The notes under the pieces are model-generated. The model was given only the letters and a program-made list of their open reading frames with translations. It did no database searches and was not told the origin of the DNA. The position numbers were made by a program, and so were the translations under genes. This document shows, in pieces, positions 9,489-17,554 of a DNA stretch of 64,000 bases. Each line of letters begins with the position of its first letter. Positions within the stretch are counted from its first letter, which is position 1. This DNA comes from Tolypothrix sp. NIES-4075 (GTDB lineage Bacteria; Cyanobacteriota; Cyanobacteriia; Cyanobacteriales; Nostocaceae): contig NZ_BDUC01000001.1 in the NCBI RefSeq assembly GCF_002218085.1, positions 807,955 through 871,954 of the forward strand, given 5' to 3'.

Positions 9489-11114
9489 TTATCCCTCCAC
9501 AGGTTGACTGGAAAACACCGGGGCTACTGCGCTCAATTTCAATTCTGGATGGTCTTGTTCTAATTGCTGACAATTCCATTCATTCCGGAATAGCAACACA
9601 GGGCGATCCATGCTGTCTTTGACCGTAGTGGTGTTGAATAAACGTCCCACCTTATTCAAAGGTTCCCAACCACCCTCAACCCAACGAGCGACGCTGTAGG
9701 GTAATAATTCTAGCTGGGTTTCCACACCATATTCATTTTGCAAGCGAAACTGTACCACCTCGAATTGCAACTGACCTACTGCCGCCAAAATTGGATCGCG
9801 TTTGGCTTCATCAGTTGAGTACATAATTTGTACTGCACCTTCTTCGCGCAATTCGGAAATACCTTTTTGGAATTGCTTGAATTTAGAGGGGTTAGGATTT
9901 CTGAGAATCGCGAATAATTCTGGCGAGAAATAGGGGATACCTTCATACTCCAACTTCTGCCCGACGTAAATTGTATCACCGATCGCAAAAACACCAGGAT
10001 TATTTAAACCAATAACATCGCCTGCATAAGCTACATCAATCGATTCCCGTTCTTGAGCAAATAATTTTTGTGGACGAGATAAACGGATAATTTTACCAGT
10101 GCGAGCGTGATTCACCGTCATATCTTTTTCAAATTTGCCCGTACAGACGCGGATAAACGCCACGCGATCGCGATGTTTCGGGTCCATGTTAGCCTGAAGT
10201 TTGAAAACAAATCCAGAAAACTCCGGATAGGTGGGGGGAACTTCGCCGACGCTGCTATTATGAACACCTGGTTGGAGGGCGTAGTCGAGAAAGTATTTGA
10301 GAAATAACTCTACCCCAAAGTTGGTCATGGCGCTACCGAAAAACACGGGTGTCATTTTTCCTTGATGCACCAAATCTAAATCAAGTTCCGGTCCGACTCC
10401 TTCGAGAAGTTCTAAATCGTTTTTCAGTTGATAGTAAAGTTCTTCTTCTAATAGTTCTTCTATTTTCGCATCGCCTAGATCAACTATTGTATTCCGCGCT
10501 TCGCGACTCCCGTGGGCACTGCGTTCAAATAGATGAATTTGCTGTTTGTGTCGGTCGAATACACCTTTAAACCGATCGCCCATCCCAATGGGCCAGTTTA
10601 CCGCATAAGTTTGCAAGCCTAATTCTTGCTCAATTTCATCTAACAGTTCCAGCGGTTCTCTACCTGGGCGATCCAGTTTATTTACAAATGTAAAAATCGG
10701 AATACCCCGCATTTTACATACTTCAAACAATTTTCGTGTTTGCGGTTCCAAACCTTTCGCCACGTCAATTAGCATCACCGCGTTATCAGCCGCAGCTAAA
10801 GTTCGATAAGTATCTTCACTGAAATCTTGGTGTCCTGGAGTATCTAATAAATTAATTTGGCAATGCTGATATTCAAACTGCAACACCGTAGAAGTAATCG
10901 AAATACCTCTTTGTTGTTCCATTGCCATCCAGTCAGAAGTTGCTTTGCGCTGTGCCCTGCGTGCCTTTACCGCTCCAGCTTCGTGAATTGCACCTCCGTA
11001 TAAAAGTAGCTTTTCTGTCAGCGTAGTTTTCCCAGCGTCGGGGTGAGAAATAATCGCAAAATTGCGACGTTGTTTAACAGCTTGATCGAGTTCAGATTGA
11101 AGTTCAGTAGACAT
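9489..11114 (-). CDS. prfC: peptide chain release factor 3
   Basis: 541 aa, normal RF3 length. A translational GTPase that recycles RF1/RF2 from the ribosome after termination. G1 is SHPDAGKTT (about 24-32), G2 lies in the RGISIT region, G3 is DTPGHQDFSEDT, G4 is NKLD. The C-terminal RF3 domain is complete (LRNPNPSKFKQFQKG ... VQFRLQNEYG). The bacterial RF3 signature separates it from EF-G. It runs in the same direction as the M48-like gene downstream. Interestingly, the PrmC methyltransferase for RF1/RF2 is also in this window, at 24.4 kb. Confidence 0.97.
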   Translation of the reverse strand: MSTELQSELDQAVKQRRNFAIISHPDAGKTTLTEKLLLYGGAIHEAGAVKARRAQRKATSDWMAMEQQRGISITSTVLQFEYQHCQINLLDTPGHQDFSEDTYRTLAAADNAVMLIDVAKGLEPQTRKLFEVCKMRGIPIFTFVNKLDRPGREPLELLDEIEQELGLQTYAVNWPIGMGDRFKGVFDRHKQQIHLFERSAHGSREARNTIVDLGDAKIEELLEEELYYQLKNDLELLEGVGPELDLDLVHQGKMTPVFFGSAMTNFGVELFLKYFLDYALQPGVHNSSVGEVPPTYPEFSGFVFKLQANMDPKHRDRVAFIRVCTGKFEKDMTVNHARTGKIIRLSRPQKLFAQERESIDVAYAGDVIGLNNPGVFAIGDTIYVGQKLEYEGIPYFSPELFAILRNPNPSKFKQFQKGISELREEGAVQIMYSTDEAKRDPILAAVGQLQFEVVQFRLQNEYGVETQLELLPYSVARWVEGGWEPLNKVGRLFNTTTVKDSMDRPVLLFRNEWNCQQLEQDHPELKLSAVAPVFSSQPVEG

Positions 11115-11251
11115 AATTGATAAAGCTTTACCTTGTAACTTAACTTAACTTAATTTTTTCCAACTTTAGCGAGTCTTTTAATCTTAAGACAACGAAGCTC
11201 GTGATAGGGTCGATAGGGTAAGTTAAAACTTGATTTAATCGGAGATACGGA

Positions 11252-11593
11252 ATGTACGACACGGACAAGCGAAAGCTTCTATCAGCACTGTGTCATGGAG
11301 CCATCTTTTTTAGTACGGCATTTGTATCAGTTGGTGTACCTATCGCCATGCTATTCGTCAGTGATGACCCCGTTGTGAAAGAAAATGCCAAAGAAGCCAT
11401 TAATTTCCACTTTAATGTCTGGCTTTATGGTGCAATTATTGCAGTGTTGATTTTTGTCACCTTGGGGTTGCTACTTCCATTGGCATGGTTAGGGTATCTT
11501 CTACATTGGGGACTAACGATTTGGGCGCTTACCAATGTTTTAAGCGATCCAGATAAACCGTTTCGTTATCCCTTTATTTTCCGGCTTTTGTAG
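11252..11593 (+). CDS. DUF4870 family small membrane protein
   Basis: 113 aa. Three hydrophobic segments at about 12-35, 50-75 and 77-97, with the conserved NAKEAINFHFN block between the first two, which is the hallmark of DUF4870/YtxG-like small membrane proteins. The C-terminus ends in a short cytoplasmic PFRYPFIFRLL. No function is known for the family. It is divergent from prfC, sharing a 137-base promoter region; a GGAGA Shine-Dalgarno precedes the ATG. Confidence 0.85.
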   Translation: MYDTDKRKLLSALCHGAIFFSTAFVSVGVPIAMLFVSDDPVVKENAKEAINFHFNVWLYGAIIAVLIFVTLGLLLPLAWLGYLLHWGLTIWALTNVLSDPDKPFRYPFIFRLL

Positions 11594-12122
11594 CACAAAT
11601 TGGCTAGTAATAAATGCCTAAACATTTACCACTAGCCAGCGTTCGTTAATTAATTTGATAATTTTTTTCTTATCCATCATCAAGATGGGAAATAAGTTGT
11701 ATAATATAAAATTGCCCCACAACCTCATAAGTCGTAGGGCAGAGGACAGTTAAGCACTTATAGTAGTTTGTCTGACATGTGCCAAATTTTCACCTAAGTT
11801 TGTGACGCTTTGTTTTGTGTCCATTAATGTTTGCTCAAACGCAACTTACGCAAAAACCACGCCTTGTTCTGATGCCTGCGGCAACGCTACGCGAACGGAG
11901 GAAGCCTCCGCTCAGACTTCTGTGTTCATAACCTCTTATCTTTGCGGTAGCCTGCGGCAAGCCGCTCCGCGTCTACGTTTTTCCATAACTTCGCCTAAGT
12001 CCAATGAGTGTCTTTTATAACTTTTCTTGAAGCAAGCAGTGAACTTTTGGGAAAATTATTGTAACTGATTGAAATCATAACCATCAAAAATTCTTTGTAT
12101 CGTAATTTGAAGAGGTTTTCCG
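11594..12122. other. intergenic region with a composite repeat
   Basis: AT-rich except for about 11875-11985, which carries stacked inverted repeats of the kind GGAGG-AAG-CCTCC and two copies of GCCTGCGGCAA. The open frame at 11802-12020 runs through this repeat and is not credible. Confidence 0.6.
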
Positions 12123-13100
12123 ATGGCTACTGATTATATTTTATTTATCCACGGTGTAAATACTCGCGATCGCCGAGAACAACCCACCTACGCTAATCAA
12201 TTGATTGGACTAATTAACGGGCTAATTGGCAACTCTTACAACCTCAAACCAATACCTTTGTATTGGGGTGATGTGAATATAGAATCAGAACAAGACTTAA
12301 TGTCCAAGGTCGCACATGCTGACGGTTGTTGGCATCAACTATGGTTTCAGAATACACGCCAAAATGCAATTCTTCACTTTATGGGTGATGCGGCATTGTA
12401 TATCAGCCGCAGTGTCGGATCTAAGATTGTGGAAGCGCTGAGGATACAGATAGAACACGGATTAGAAAGCGCGAGTAAAGGCGATCGCTTACATCTAGTT
12501 ACTCACAGTTGGGGAACATTCATCCTTTTTGATATACTATTTGCTGCCCGTTGGAATGACAGTAATATCCCCGGTCATGAGAGCGCAATGGCTATTCGTC
12601 GCCGCTTTGATGGATTAGAACCGAACCCAGACGAAGGTATTCGTCTGGCGAGCATTCACACAATGGCATCACCGATCGCTATCTTCAGTTTACTGGATAT
12701 AGTCAAAGGCGAAAATCAAACTTTGATGCCAGAACTAACACAAAACCAAGCAGAACAACGCGCCAGTCACGATATTACACCGAAGTTCAAACAATTTGTA
12801 ACTAATCTCAGTCAAAAACAAGATAGCAACAAACTACCTTGGCGGAACTACCTTCATCCAGCAGATCCTGTAGCTTGGCCCCTCGATCCTTTAATCTACA
12901 GTTTAGTCGATGGATTGAAGCGAAACATTGAAATTAAAGACATCATCAGCAAGTTAACTTTTGTCGAATCTTTAATGCAACCTTTGAGTCAGACAGCCTT
13001 ACCGATGTTATTGTATGGCGGTCAGGCTCACGAAAGCTACCTCAATAGGGTGCAGGTAGCACAGGAAATTGTTCAGACAATTCAACAGACTGGGGACTAG
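12123..13100 (+). CDS. alpha/beta hydrolase-like protein (lipase-type)
   Basis: 325 aa. It starts with DYILFIHGVNTRDRR, an HG oxyanion-type strand-loop, and has RLHLVTHSWGTFILFDILF at about 121-139, a serine nucleophile elbow in which the usual first Gly of GxSxG is Thr (T-H-S-W-G). A conserved Asp and His further down (e.g. HPADPVAWPLDP) could complete the triad. No signal peptide. Such proteins resemble cytosolic lipase/esterase-like hydrolases of unknown substrate. The ATG has GAGG upstream. The gene is followed by a heptamer repeat array. Confidence 0.72.
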   Translation: MATDYILFIHGVNTRDRREQPTYANQLIGLINGLIGNSYNLKPIPLYWGDVNIESEQDLMSKVAHADGCWHQLWFQNTRQNAILHFMGDAALYISRSVGSKIVEALRIQIEHGLESASKGDRLHLVTHSWGTFILFDILFAARWNDSNIPGHESAMAIRRRFDGLEPNPDEGIRLASIHTMASPIAIFSLLDIVKGENQTLMPELTQNQAEQRASHDITPKFKQFVTNLSQKQDSNKLPWRNYLHPADPVAWPLDPLIYSLVDGLKRNIEIKDIISKLTFVESLMQPLSQTALPMLLYGGQAHESYLNRVQVAQEIVQTIQQTGD

Positions 13101-13113
13101 GGACTGGGGAATG

Positions 13114-13169
13114 GGTAATCGGTAATCGGTAATCGGTAATCGGTAATCGGTAATCGGTAATCGGTAATC
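13114..13169. repeat. eight tandem copies of the heptamer GGTAATC
   Basis: Eight exact head-to-tail units of GGTAATC fill 56 bases. They sit in a G-rich left arm (from about 13090) facing a C-rich right arm (CTTCCCCACTCCCCCACTCC near 13190-13214), as at other intergenic repeats of this window. Confidence 0.95.
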
Positions 13170-13345
13170 GAAAGAAAGAATTGTCCTCCCACTTCCCCAC
13201 TCCCCCACTCCCCACACCTGTTAACCTTTGATAATATTTTGACAATTTGGTTCATATGGGGGTTTACCATACTTCATGGGGTGAGGCGATCGCGCGCTTT
13301 GGCGCAGCATCGCCCCAAAAATTAGGTAAATCTTGAAAAAACGCT

Positions 13346-14329
13346 ATGTTTCCTCAACATCGCCCTCGCCGCTTGCGTAACCATTCTCAATTGCGTCGAA
13401 TGGTACGTGAAACTGTTCTGAATACAAGTGATTTAATTTACCCTCTGTTTGCTGTACCAGGTGAGGGAATCGCGAATGAAGTCAAATCAATGCCGGGAGT
13501 TTATCAACTTTCGGTAGACAAAATTGTTGAAGAAGCCAAAGAAGTTTATGACTTAGGAATCCCCGCGATTATTTTATTTGGGATTCCCGCAGATAAAGAT
13601 GTCGATGCTACGGGCGCATGGCATGATTGCGGTATTGTCCAAAAAGCTGCAACTGCTGTAAAAGAAGCAGTACCAGATTTGATTGTCATCGCTGATACTT
13701 GTCTGTGTGAGTATACCAGTCACGGTCACTGCGGTTATTTGCAAGTTGGTGATTTAACAGGACGGGTTTTGAACGATCCGACTTTGGAATTACTCAAGAA
13801 AACAGCAGTATCGCAAGTCAAAGCCGGTGCGGACATCATCGCACCTTCGGGAATGATGGATGGATTTGTCCAAGCAATTCGCGCAGGTTTAGATGAAGCT
13901 GGATTTCAAGATACGCCGATTATGTCGTATGCTGCTAAGTATGCTTCGGCTTATTATGGTCCTTTTAGGGATGCAGCAGACTCGACACCGCAATTTGGGG
14001 ACAGACGTACTTACCAAATGGACCCAGGTAACGCCAAAGAAGCGATTAAAGAAATTGAACTTGATATCGCTGAAGGTGCTGATATGCTCATGGTTAAGCC
14101 AGCTTTGGCATACATGGACATTATCTGGCGCGTCAAACAAGCCTGCAACTTACCCGTTGCCGCTTACAATGTTTCTGGTGAGTATGCGATGGTTAAAGCC
14201 GCTGCCCTCAACGGCTGGATTGACGAACAGCGCGTGGTTATGGAAACTTTAACCGGATTTAAACGCGCCGGTGCTGACTTAATTTTGACCTACCACGCCA
14301 AAGACGCGGCGCGGTGGTTAGAAAAATAA
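13346..14329 (+). CDS. hemB: delta-aminolevulinic acid dehydratase (porphobilinogen synthase)
   Basis: 327 aa, normal length. Joins two 5-aminolevulinate molecules to porphobilinogen on the heme/chlorophyll/bilin pathway. The metal-binding region reads ADTCLCEYTSHGHCGYL (about 123-139), with the three Cys of the zinc-type enzymes rather than the Asp-rich plant type. Schiff-base lysines are in SYAAKYASAYYGPFRDA and MLMVKPALAYMD. The gene is transcribed alone, with repeats on both sides. Confidence 0.97.
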   Translation: MFPQHRPRRLRNHSQLRRMVRETVLNTSDLIYPLFAVPGEGIANEVKSMPGVYQLSVDKIVEEAKEVYDLGIPAIILFGIPADKDVDATGAWHDCGIVQKAATAVKEAVPDLIVIADTCLCEYTSHGHCGYLQVGDLTGRVLNDPTLELLKKTAVSQVKAGADIIAPSGMMDGFVQAIRAGLDEAGFQDTPIMSYAAKYASAYYGPFRDAADSTPQFGDRRTYQMDPGNAKEAIKEIELDIAEGADMLMVKPALAYMDIIWRVKQACNLPVAAYNVSGEYAMVKAAALNGWIDEQRVVMETLTGFKRAGADLILTYHAKDAARWLEK

Positions 14330-14331
14330 TA

Positions 14332-14450
14332 GGGAATGGGTAATGGGGAATGGGTAATGGGTAATGGGGAGACTCCTTGGAGACAAGGGGGACAATTTCT
14401 TTCTATTACCTATTACCTATTCCCGATTAGCAATTACCAACTACCCGTGT
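14332..14450. repeat. GGGTAAT / ATTACCT repeat pair after hemB
   Basis: G-rich units (GGGAATGGGTAATGGG) follow the hemB stop; about 60 bases on, C-rich complementary units (TATTACCTATTACC) follow. Same G-arm/C-arm arrangement as elsewhere. Confidence 0.85.
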
Positions 14451-14619
14451 TATAATTAAAAGCTTCCTACGAGATACTACAGAAGTGGAACGTTGCTTCT
14501 TTTGGCAGACTGGTAGGCGATCGCTTATAAAGAATATAGTTAATATTTTTTCAATTAGCATTTTCACGTCAATTGATTTAATAAACCAGTTTAAGAATTT
14601 TTCAAGGAGATATGAGAAT

Positions 14620-14925
14620 ATGGATATGCAAGTCCTGAGAGAGCGTGCGGGACTAAGCCGTGCTGAAGTTGCCTTCAGACTTGCAATTAGTGAAACAAGT
14701 GTTCGCAACTGGGAAGCTGGGCGTACAGAACCAACAATGACACCAAAAAAATTTTTAGACGCTTTACGCCTTTTTAAATGTACACCTGAAGAGTTAGCAC
14801 AAGCCAGCGAAAAGTCAATTAATCAACGACACAAGCGCAAACCCGGAAGACCAAAACGCTTTCCAGATAATAATCAGGTAACTCAAATGCCTGACTCACC
14901 AGCTCATCTGCTAAAGAAAACTTAA
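14620..14925 (+). CDS. XRE-type helix-turn-helix protein
   Basis: 101 aa from the ATG at 14620, chosen because AAGGAGA lies 9 bases upstream and because the HTH begins at once (LRERAGLSRAEVAFRLAISE). The frame is open further upstream but has no ribosome site. Recognition helix is about SETSVRNWEAGR. After the HTH a basic linker (KRKPGRPKRFP) contains an AT-hook-like GRP core. Such short proteins are typically repressors of nearby genes. It is followed by a double-hairpin element. Confidence 0.82.
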   Translation: MDMQVLRERAGLSRAEVAFRLAISETSVRNWEAGRTEPTMTPKKFLDALRLFKCTPEELAQASEKSINQRHKRKPGRPKRFPDNNQVTQMPDSPAHLLKKT

Positions 14926-14937
14926 TATTTTCTGAAC

Positions 14938-14986
14938 GTAGTAAGCGTTTCAACGCTTACTTTTTAGGCACTTCAGTGCCCACTAC
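14938..14986 (+). terminator. double-hairpin element with GTAG...CTAC ends
   Basis: Hairpin 1: AGTAAGCGTT/AACGCTTACT at 14940-14961, 10-bp stem followed by TTTT, good as a terminator for the HTH gene. Hairpin 2: GGCACT/AGTGCC at 14967-14980. The block begins GTAGTAAG and ends CACTAC, the same ends as the block at 36398-36453. Confidence 0.7.
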
Positions 14987-14993
14987 TATAAAA

Positions 14994-15458
14994 TTACAAC
15001 CTATGTGTCACACATACGTGAAACCTGAGACAATATCTTTCTTCAGCATACAAGCTTCGCAACGCTTGTAGAACTTTTTGTGACAAAGCAAACTTGATGG
15101 TAGCAATTAATTGCCCCCATAGTTTTAATTCTTCTAAAGCGTTACTTTGCCCAAATTTTTTCGCGTAAAACTGACACCAATAATCCGGAACGTGATTAGT
15201 TTTTAGCTTGCGCCAACGCTTGCGCCAAGCAAGAAAATCTTTTACCGTAGGAGGTGCAACTCCTAAAATTGGCGGAATTTCGGCGTAACTGACAAATCTA
15301 CTCATGCCGTCAGCCACCACCAAAATCATATATCTCCACAAACGGATTTCTTTAATTTTAGCAGCATCAATGTTGAGAAGCAGAGCCATCGCCTCAACTG
15401 TCACGAATCTAGATAAAGGATTAATTTCGTTTGACTCTTGCTTAATTATTGTTATCAT
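14994..15458 (-). CDS. hypothetical protein, possible accessory-region gene
   Basis: 154 aa from the ATG at 15458; the frame stays open to 15551 but that part covers the HIP1-containing spacer and is repeated 464 bases away, so the shorter start is preferred. Soluble, helical, basic in the middle (AWRKRWRKLK). PILGVAPPTVKDFLAWRKRW could be a helix-turn-helix; this is an inference. It is divergent from the HTH gene at 15571, and its first codons are part of the duplicated segment found again at 15903. No family recognised. Confidence 0.6.
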   Translation of the reverse strand: MITIIKQESNEINPLSRFVTVEAMALLLNIDAAKIKEIRLWRYMILVVADGMSRFVSYAEIPPILGVAPPTVKDFLAWRKRWRKLKTNHVPDYWCQFYAKKFGQSNALEELKLWGQLIATIKFALSQKVLQALRSLYAEERYCLRFHVCVTHRL

Positions 15459-15783
15459 AAGATTAGATTTAATGTTATTCAGGCGATCGCTTGACGAGCA
15501 AAACTTATCAGGCGATCGCTTTTTGTACTTAATAAATATATTAAAGACCAATAATGGTCTACTGTCAAGGATGGGATTGGTGAAGTTGCGGATAAAAGAG
15601 TACGCCGGCGAAAGGGGATGGACGCTAAAGGAAGTTTCTGATCGATCAGGAGTTGCTTACACGACGCTGAAGAATTATGCTCGGTCTTCTGGATTGGCAA
15701 GCGTTGACGTAACTTCTCTACACAAGTTGGCGCAGACGTTTGATGTGTTAATAGAAGACTTATACGAAATTGTGCAGGAATAG
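15439..15783. repeat. duplicated segment, intact copy
   Basis: Covers the first codons of the minus-strand hypothetical gene, the shared spacer and the whole HTH gene. It is repeated with about 75-85 percent identity by eye at 15903-16246. Confidence 0.85.
15571..15783 (+). CDS. small XRE-type helix-turn-helix regulator
   Basis: 70 aa from the ATG at 15571, preceded by CAAGG. The frame extends upstream but without a start signal, and the family begins at this Met. HTH: WTLKEVSDRSGVAYTTLKNYAR (helices 2-3), followed by DVTSLHKLAQTFDVLIEDLYE, a typical Cro/CI-type closing. It is divergent from the hypothetical gene ending at 15458; both share the 112-base spacer with two HIP1 sites (15482 and 15512), so it may regulate that pair. 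A broken copy lies at 16033. Confidence 0.8.
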   Translation: MGLVKLRIKEYAGERGWTLKEVSDRSGVAYTTLKNYARSSGLASVDVTSLHKLAQTFDVLIEDLYEIVQE

Positions 15784-15902
15784 CAAGAGTTATTGCGCTA
15801 TTGGGCAGTTGAGAAATTAGACTAGCGGCGTTGCGCTATTGAGATAGTTACTCTTAATGTAAAGAGGTGCGATTGCACTTCTTTATTTACATGCTTGGAT
15901 TG

Positions 15903-16246
15903 TTGTTTAATTATTGTTATCATAAAATTAGATTTAATGTTATTCAGGGGATCGCTTGACGAGCAAAACTTATCAGGCGATCGCTTTTTGTAGTTTTTAC
16001 ATAAAAAGGCACATACATACCTTTTGTCAAGCATGGGATTGGTTAAGTTGCGGATAAAAGAGTATGCCGCAGAAAAAGTTGGGCTCTAAAGGAAGTTTCC
16101 GATCGCTCCGGAGTAGGTTACAGTGCTATAAAGGTTTATGCACGTTCTCCTTTTTTTGGCAACAGTTGACGTTACTGGCTTACACAAGTTGGCGCAGACG
16201 AATGATTGTGTTGATCGAAGACTTCTAATAAATTGTGCAGGAGTAG
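15903..16246. repeat. duplicated segment, decayed copy
   Basis: Matches 15439-15783 in order: TAATTATTGTTATCATAA, TTGACGAGCAAAACTTATCA, then the HTH gene. The first HIP1 site has mutated (GGGATCGC for GCGATCGC) while the second is kept. The left gene keeps only its first ~8 codons. Confidence 0.85.
16033..16246 (+). pseudogene. broken copy of the small HTH regulator
   Basis: ATGGGATTGGTTAAGTTGCG begins exactly as the intact gene. A one-base loss near codon 15 brings a TAA in frame at codon 19, and further indels follow in the HTH (ACGAATGATTGTG in place of ACGTTTGATGTG). The end GAAATTGTGCAGGAATAG is recognisable as AAATTGTGCAGGAGTAG. A decayed duplicate, not a functional gene. Confidence 0.85.
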
Positions 16247-16382
16247 GAAAGGGAACACACCGGATTAAGGGTGCTATTTGCTTGATGATTTGCGCTTTCT
16301 TACTCAAGTAGTGCGATCGCTAACTGTATTTTTCCCAGTGGCGCGATAAGATTCTAAAACAAGAATTGTATTAAAGATTTAA

Positions 16383-17366
16383 ATGGCAGAAACTTTATTC
16401 TTCAACGCCCTACGAGAAGCCATTGATGAAGAAATGGCACGCGACAAGAGCGTATTCGTTCTCGGTGAAGACGTAGGACATTATGGCGGGTCTTACAAAG
16501 TTACCAAAGACCTATATCAAAAATACGGTGAACTGCGAATTCTTGACACTCCCATTGCCGAAAACAGCTTTACGGGAATGGCAGTAGGCGCAGCGATGAC
16601 CGGTTTAAGACCGATAATCGAAGGCATGAACATGGGCTTTTTGCTGCTAGCCTTTAACCAAATATCTAATAACGCCGGGATGCTGCGCTATACCTCCGGT
16701 GGTAACTTTAAAATACCGATGGTAATTCGCGGTCCTGGAGGCGTAGGACGGCAATTAGGGGCAGAACATTCCCAGCGATTAGAAACATACTTTCAAGCTG
16801 TTCCTGGCTTAAAAATTGTTACCTGCTCTACACCTTACAACGCCAAAGGATTGCTGAAATCAGCTATCCGCGATGATAATCCAGTATTGTTCTTTGAACA
16901 CGTTCTGCTTTACAACTTGAAAGAAGACCTGCCAGAAGAAGAATATTTACTGCCATTAGATAAAGCAGAAATTGTCCGTCCGGGAAAAGATGTGACAATC
17001 ATCACTTATTCACGGATGCGGTATCATGTAGCGCAAGCAGTGAAAGTTCTGGAAAAACAAGGTTATGACCCAGAAGTAATCGACTTGATATCCCTCAAAC
17101 CGCTGGATATGGATACTATTGGTGCATCCGTGCGGAAAACTCATAAAGTCATTATTGTTGAAGAAGCAATGCGAACTGGTGGCATAGCCGCAGAATTAAT
17201 TGCTTCAATTAACGATCGCCTGTTTGATGAATTAGATGCTCCAGTCTTGCGGCTTTCTTCCCAAGATATTCCCACACCTTACAATGGCAATTTAGAGCGC
17301 TTAACAATTGTTCAACCAGAGCAAATAGTCGAAGCTGTAGAAAAAATGGTAGCTTTGCGAGTTTAG
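16383..17366 (+). CDS. pdhB: pyruvate dehydrogenase E1 component, beta subunit
   Basis: 327 aa, normal length. With the alpha subunit (not in the window) it forms the thiamine-diphosphate E1 that decarboxylates pyruvate to feed acetyl-CoA. Diagnostic blocks: GEDVGHYGGSYKVTKDL near the N-terminus, DTPIAENSFTGMAVGAA with the ThDP-contacting Glu, then GPGGVGRQLGAEHSQ and VEEAMRTGG in the C-terminal transketolase domain. The gene is not next to pdhA. It is 188 bases ahead of secD on the same strand, with a repeat block between them; conserved cyanobacterial maps also place pdhB by secDF, as I recall. Confidence 0.95.
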   Translation: MAETLFFNALREAIDEEMARDKSVFVLGEDVGHYGGSYKVTKDLYQKYGELRILDTPIAENSFTGMAVGAAMTGLRPIIEGMNMGFLLLAFNQISNNAGMLRYTSGGNFKIPMVIRGPGGVGRQLGAEHSQRLETYFQAVPGLKIVTCSTPYNAKGLLKSAIRDDNPVLFFEHVLLYNLKEDLPEEEYLLPLDKAEIVRPGKDVTIITYSRMRYHVAQAVKVLEKQGYDPEVIDLISLKPLDMDTIGASVRKTHKVIIVEEAMRTGGIAAELIASINDRLFDELDAPVLRLSSQDIPTPYNGNLERLTIVQPEQIVEAVEKMVALRV

Positions 17367-17370
17367 AACT

Positions 17371-17500
17371 GGGAATGGGTAATGGGGAATGGGTAATGGG
17401 TAATGGGTAATGGGTAATGGGTGATGGGAAAAGAAAGATTACCAATTACCAATTACCAATTCCCTATTACCAATTCCCAATGCCCAATTCCCCAGCCCCT
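17371..17500. repeat. GGGTAAT / ATTACCA repeat pair after pdhB
   Basis: At least six GGGTAAT-type units (17376-17430), then ATTACCA units on the right (17439-17480) ending in CCCAATTCCCC. Arms are complementary. Confidence 0.9.
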
Positions 17501-17554
17501 TCATAAGTCGATAAAATAGCGCTATCATAGCCTTTGTCAGTTGCGAGTTATGGT

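Noticed and set aside
11802..12020. Open frame between the DUF4870 and hydrolase genes.
   Set aside because: It runs through stacked inverted repeats of a kind found elsewhere in the window; no start signal.
13106..13175. Regular repeats that could suggest a CRISPR array.
   Set aside because: Units are 7 bases with no spacers, and no cas gene is in the window.
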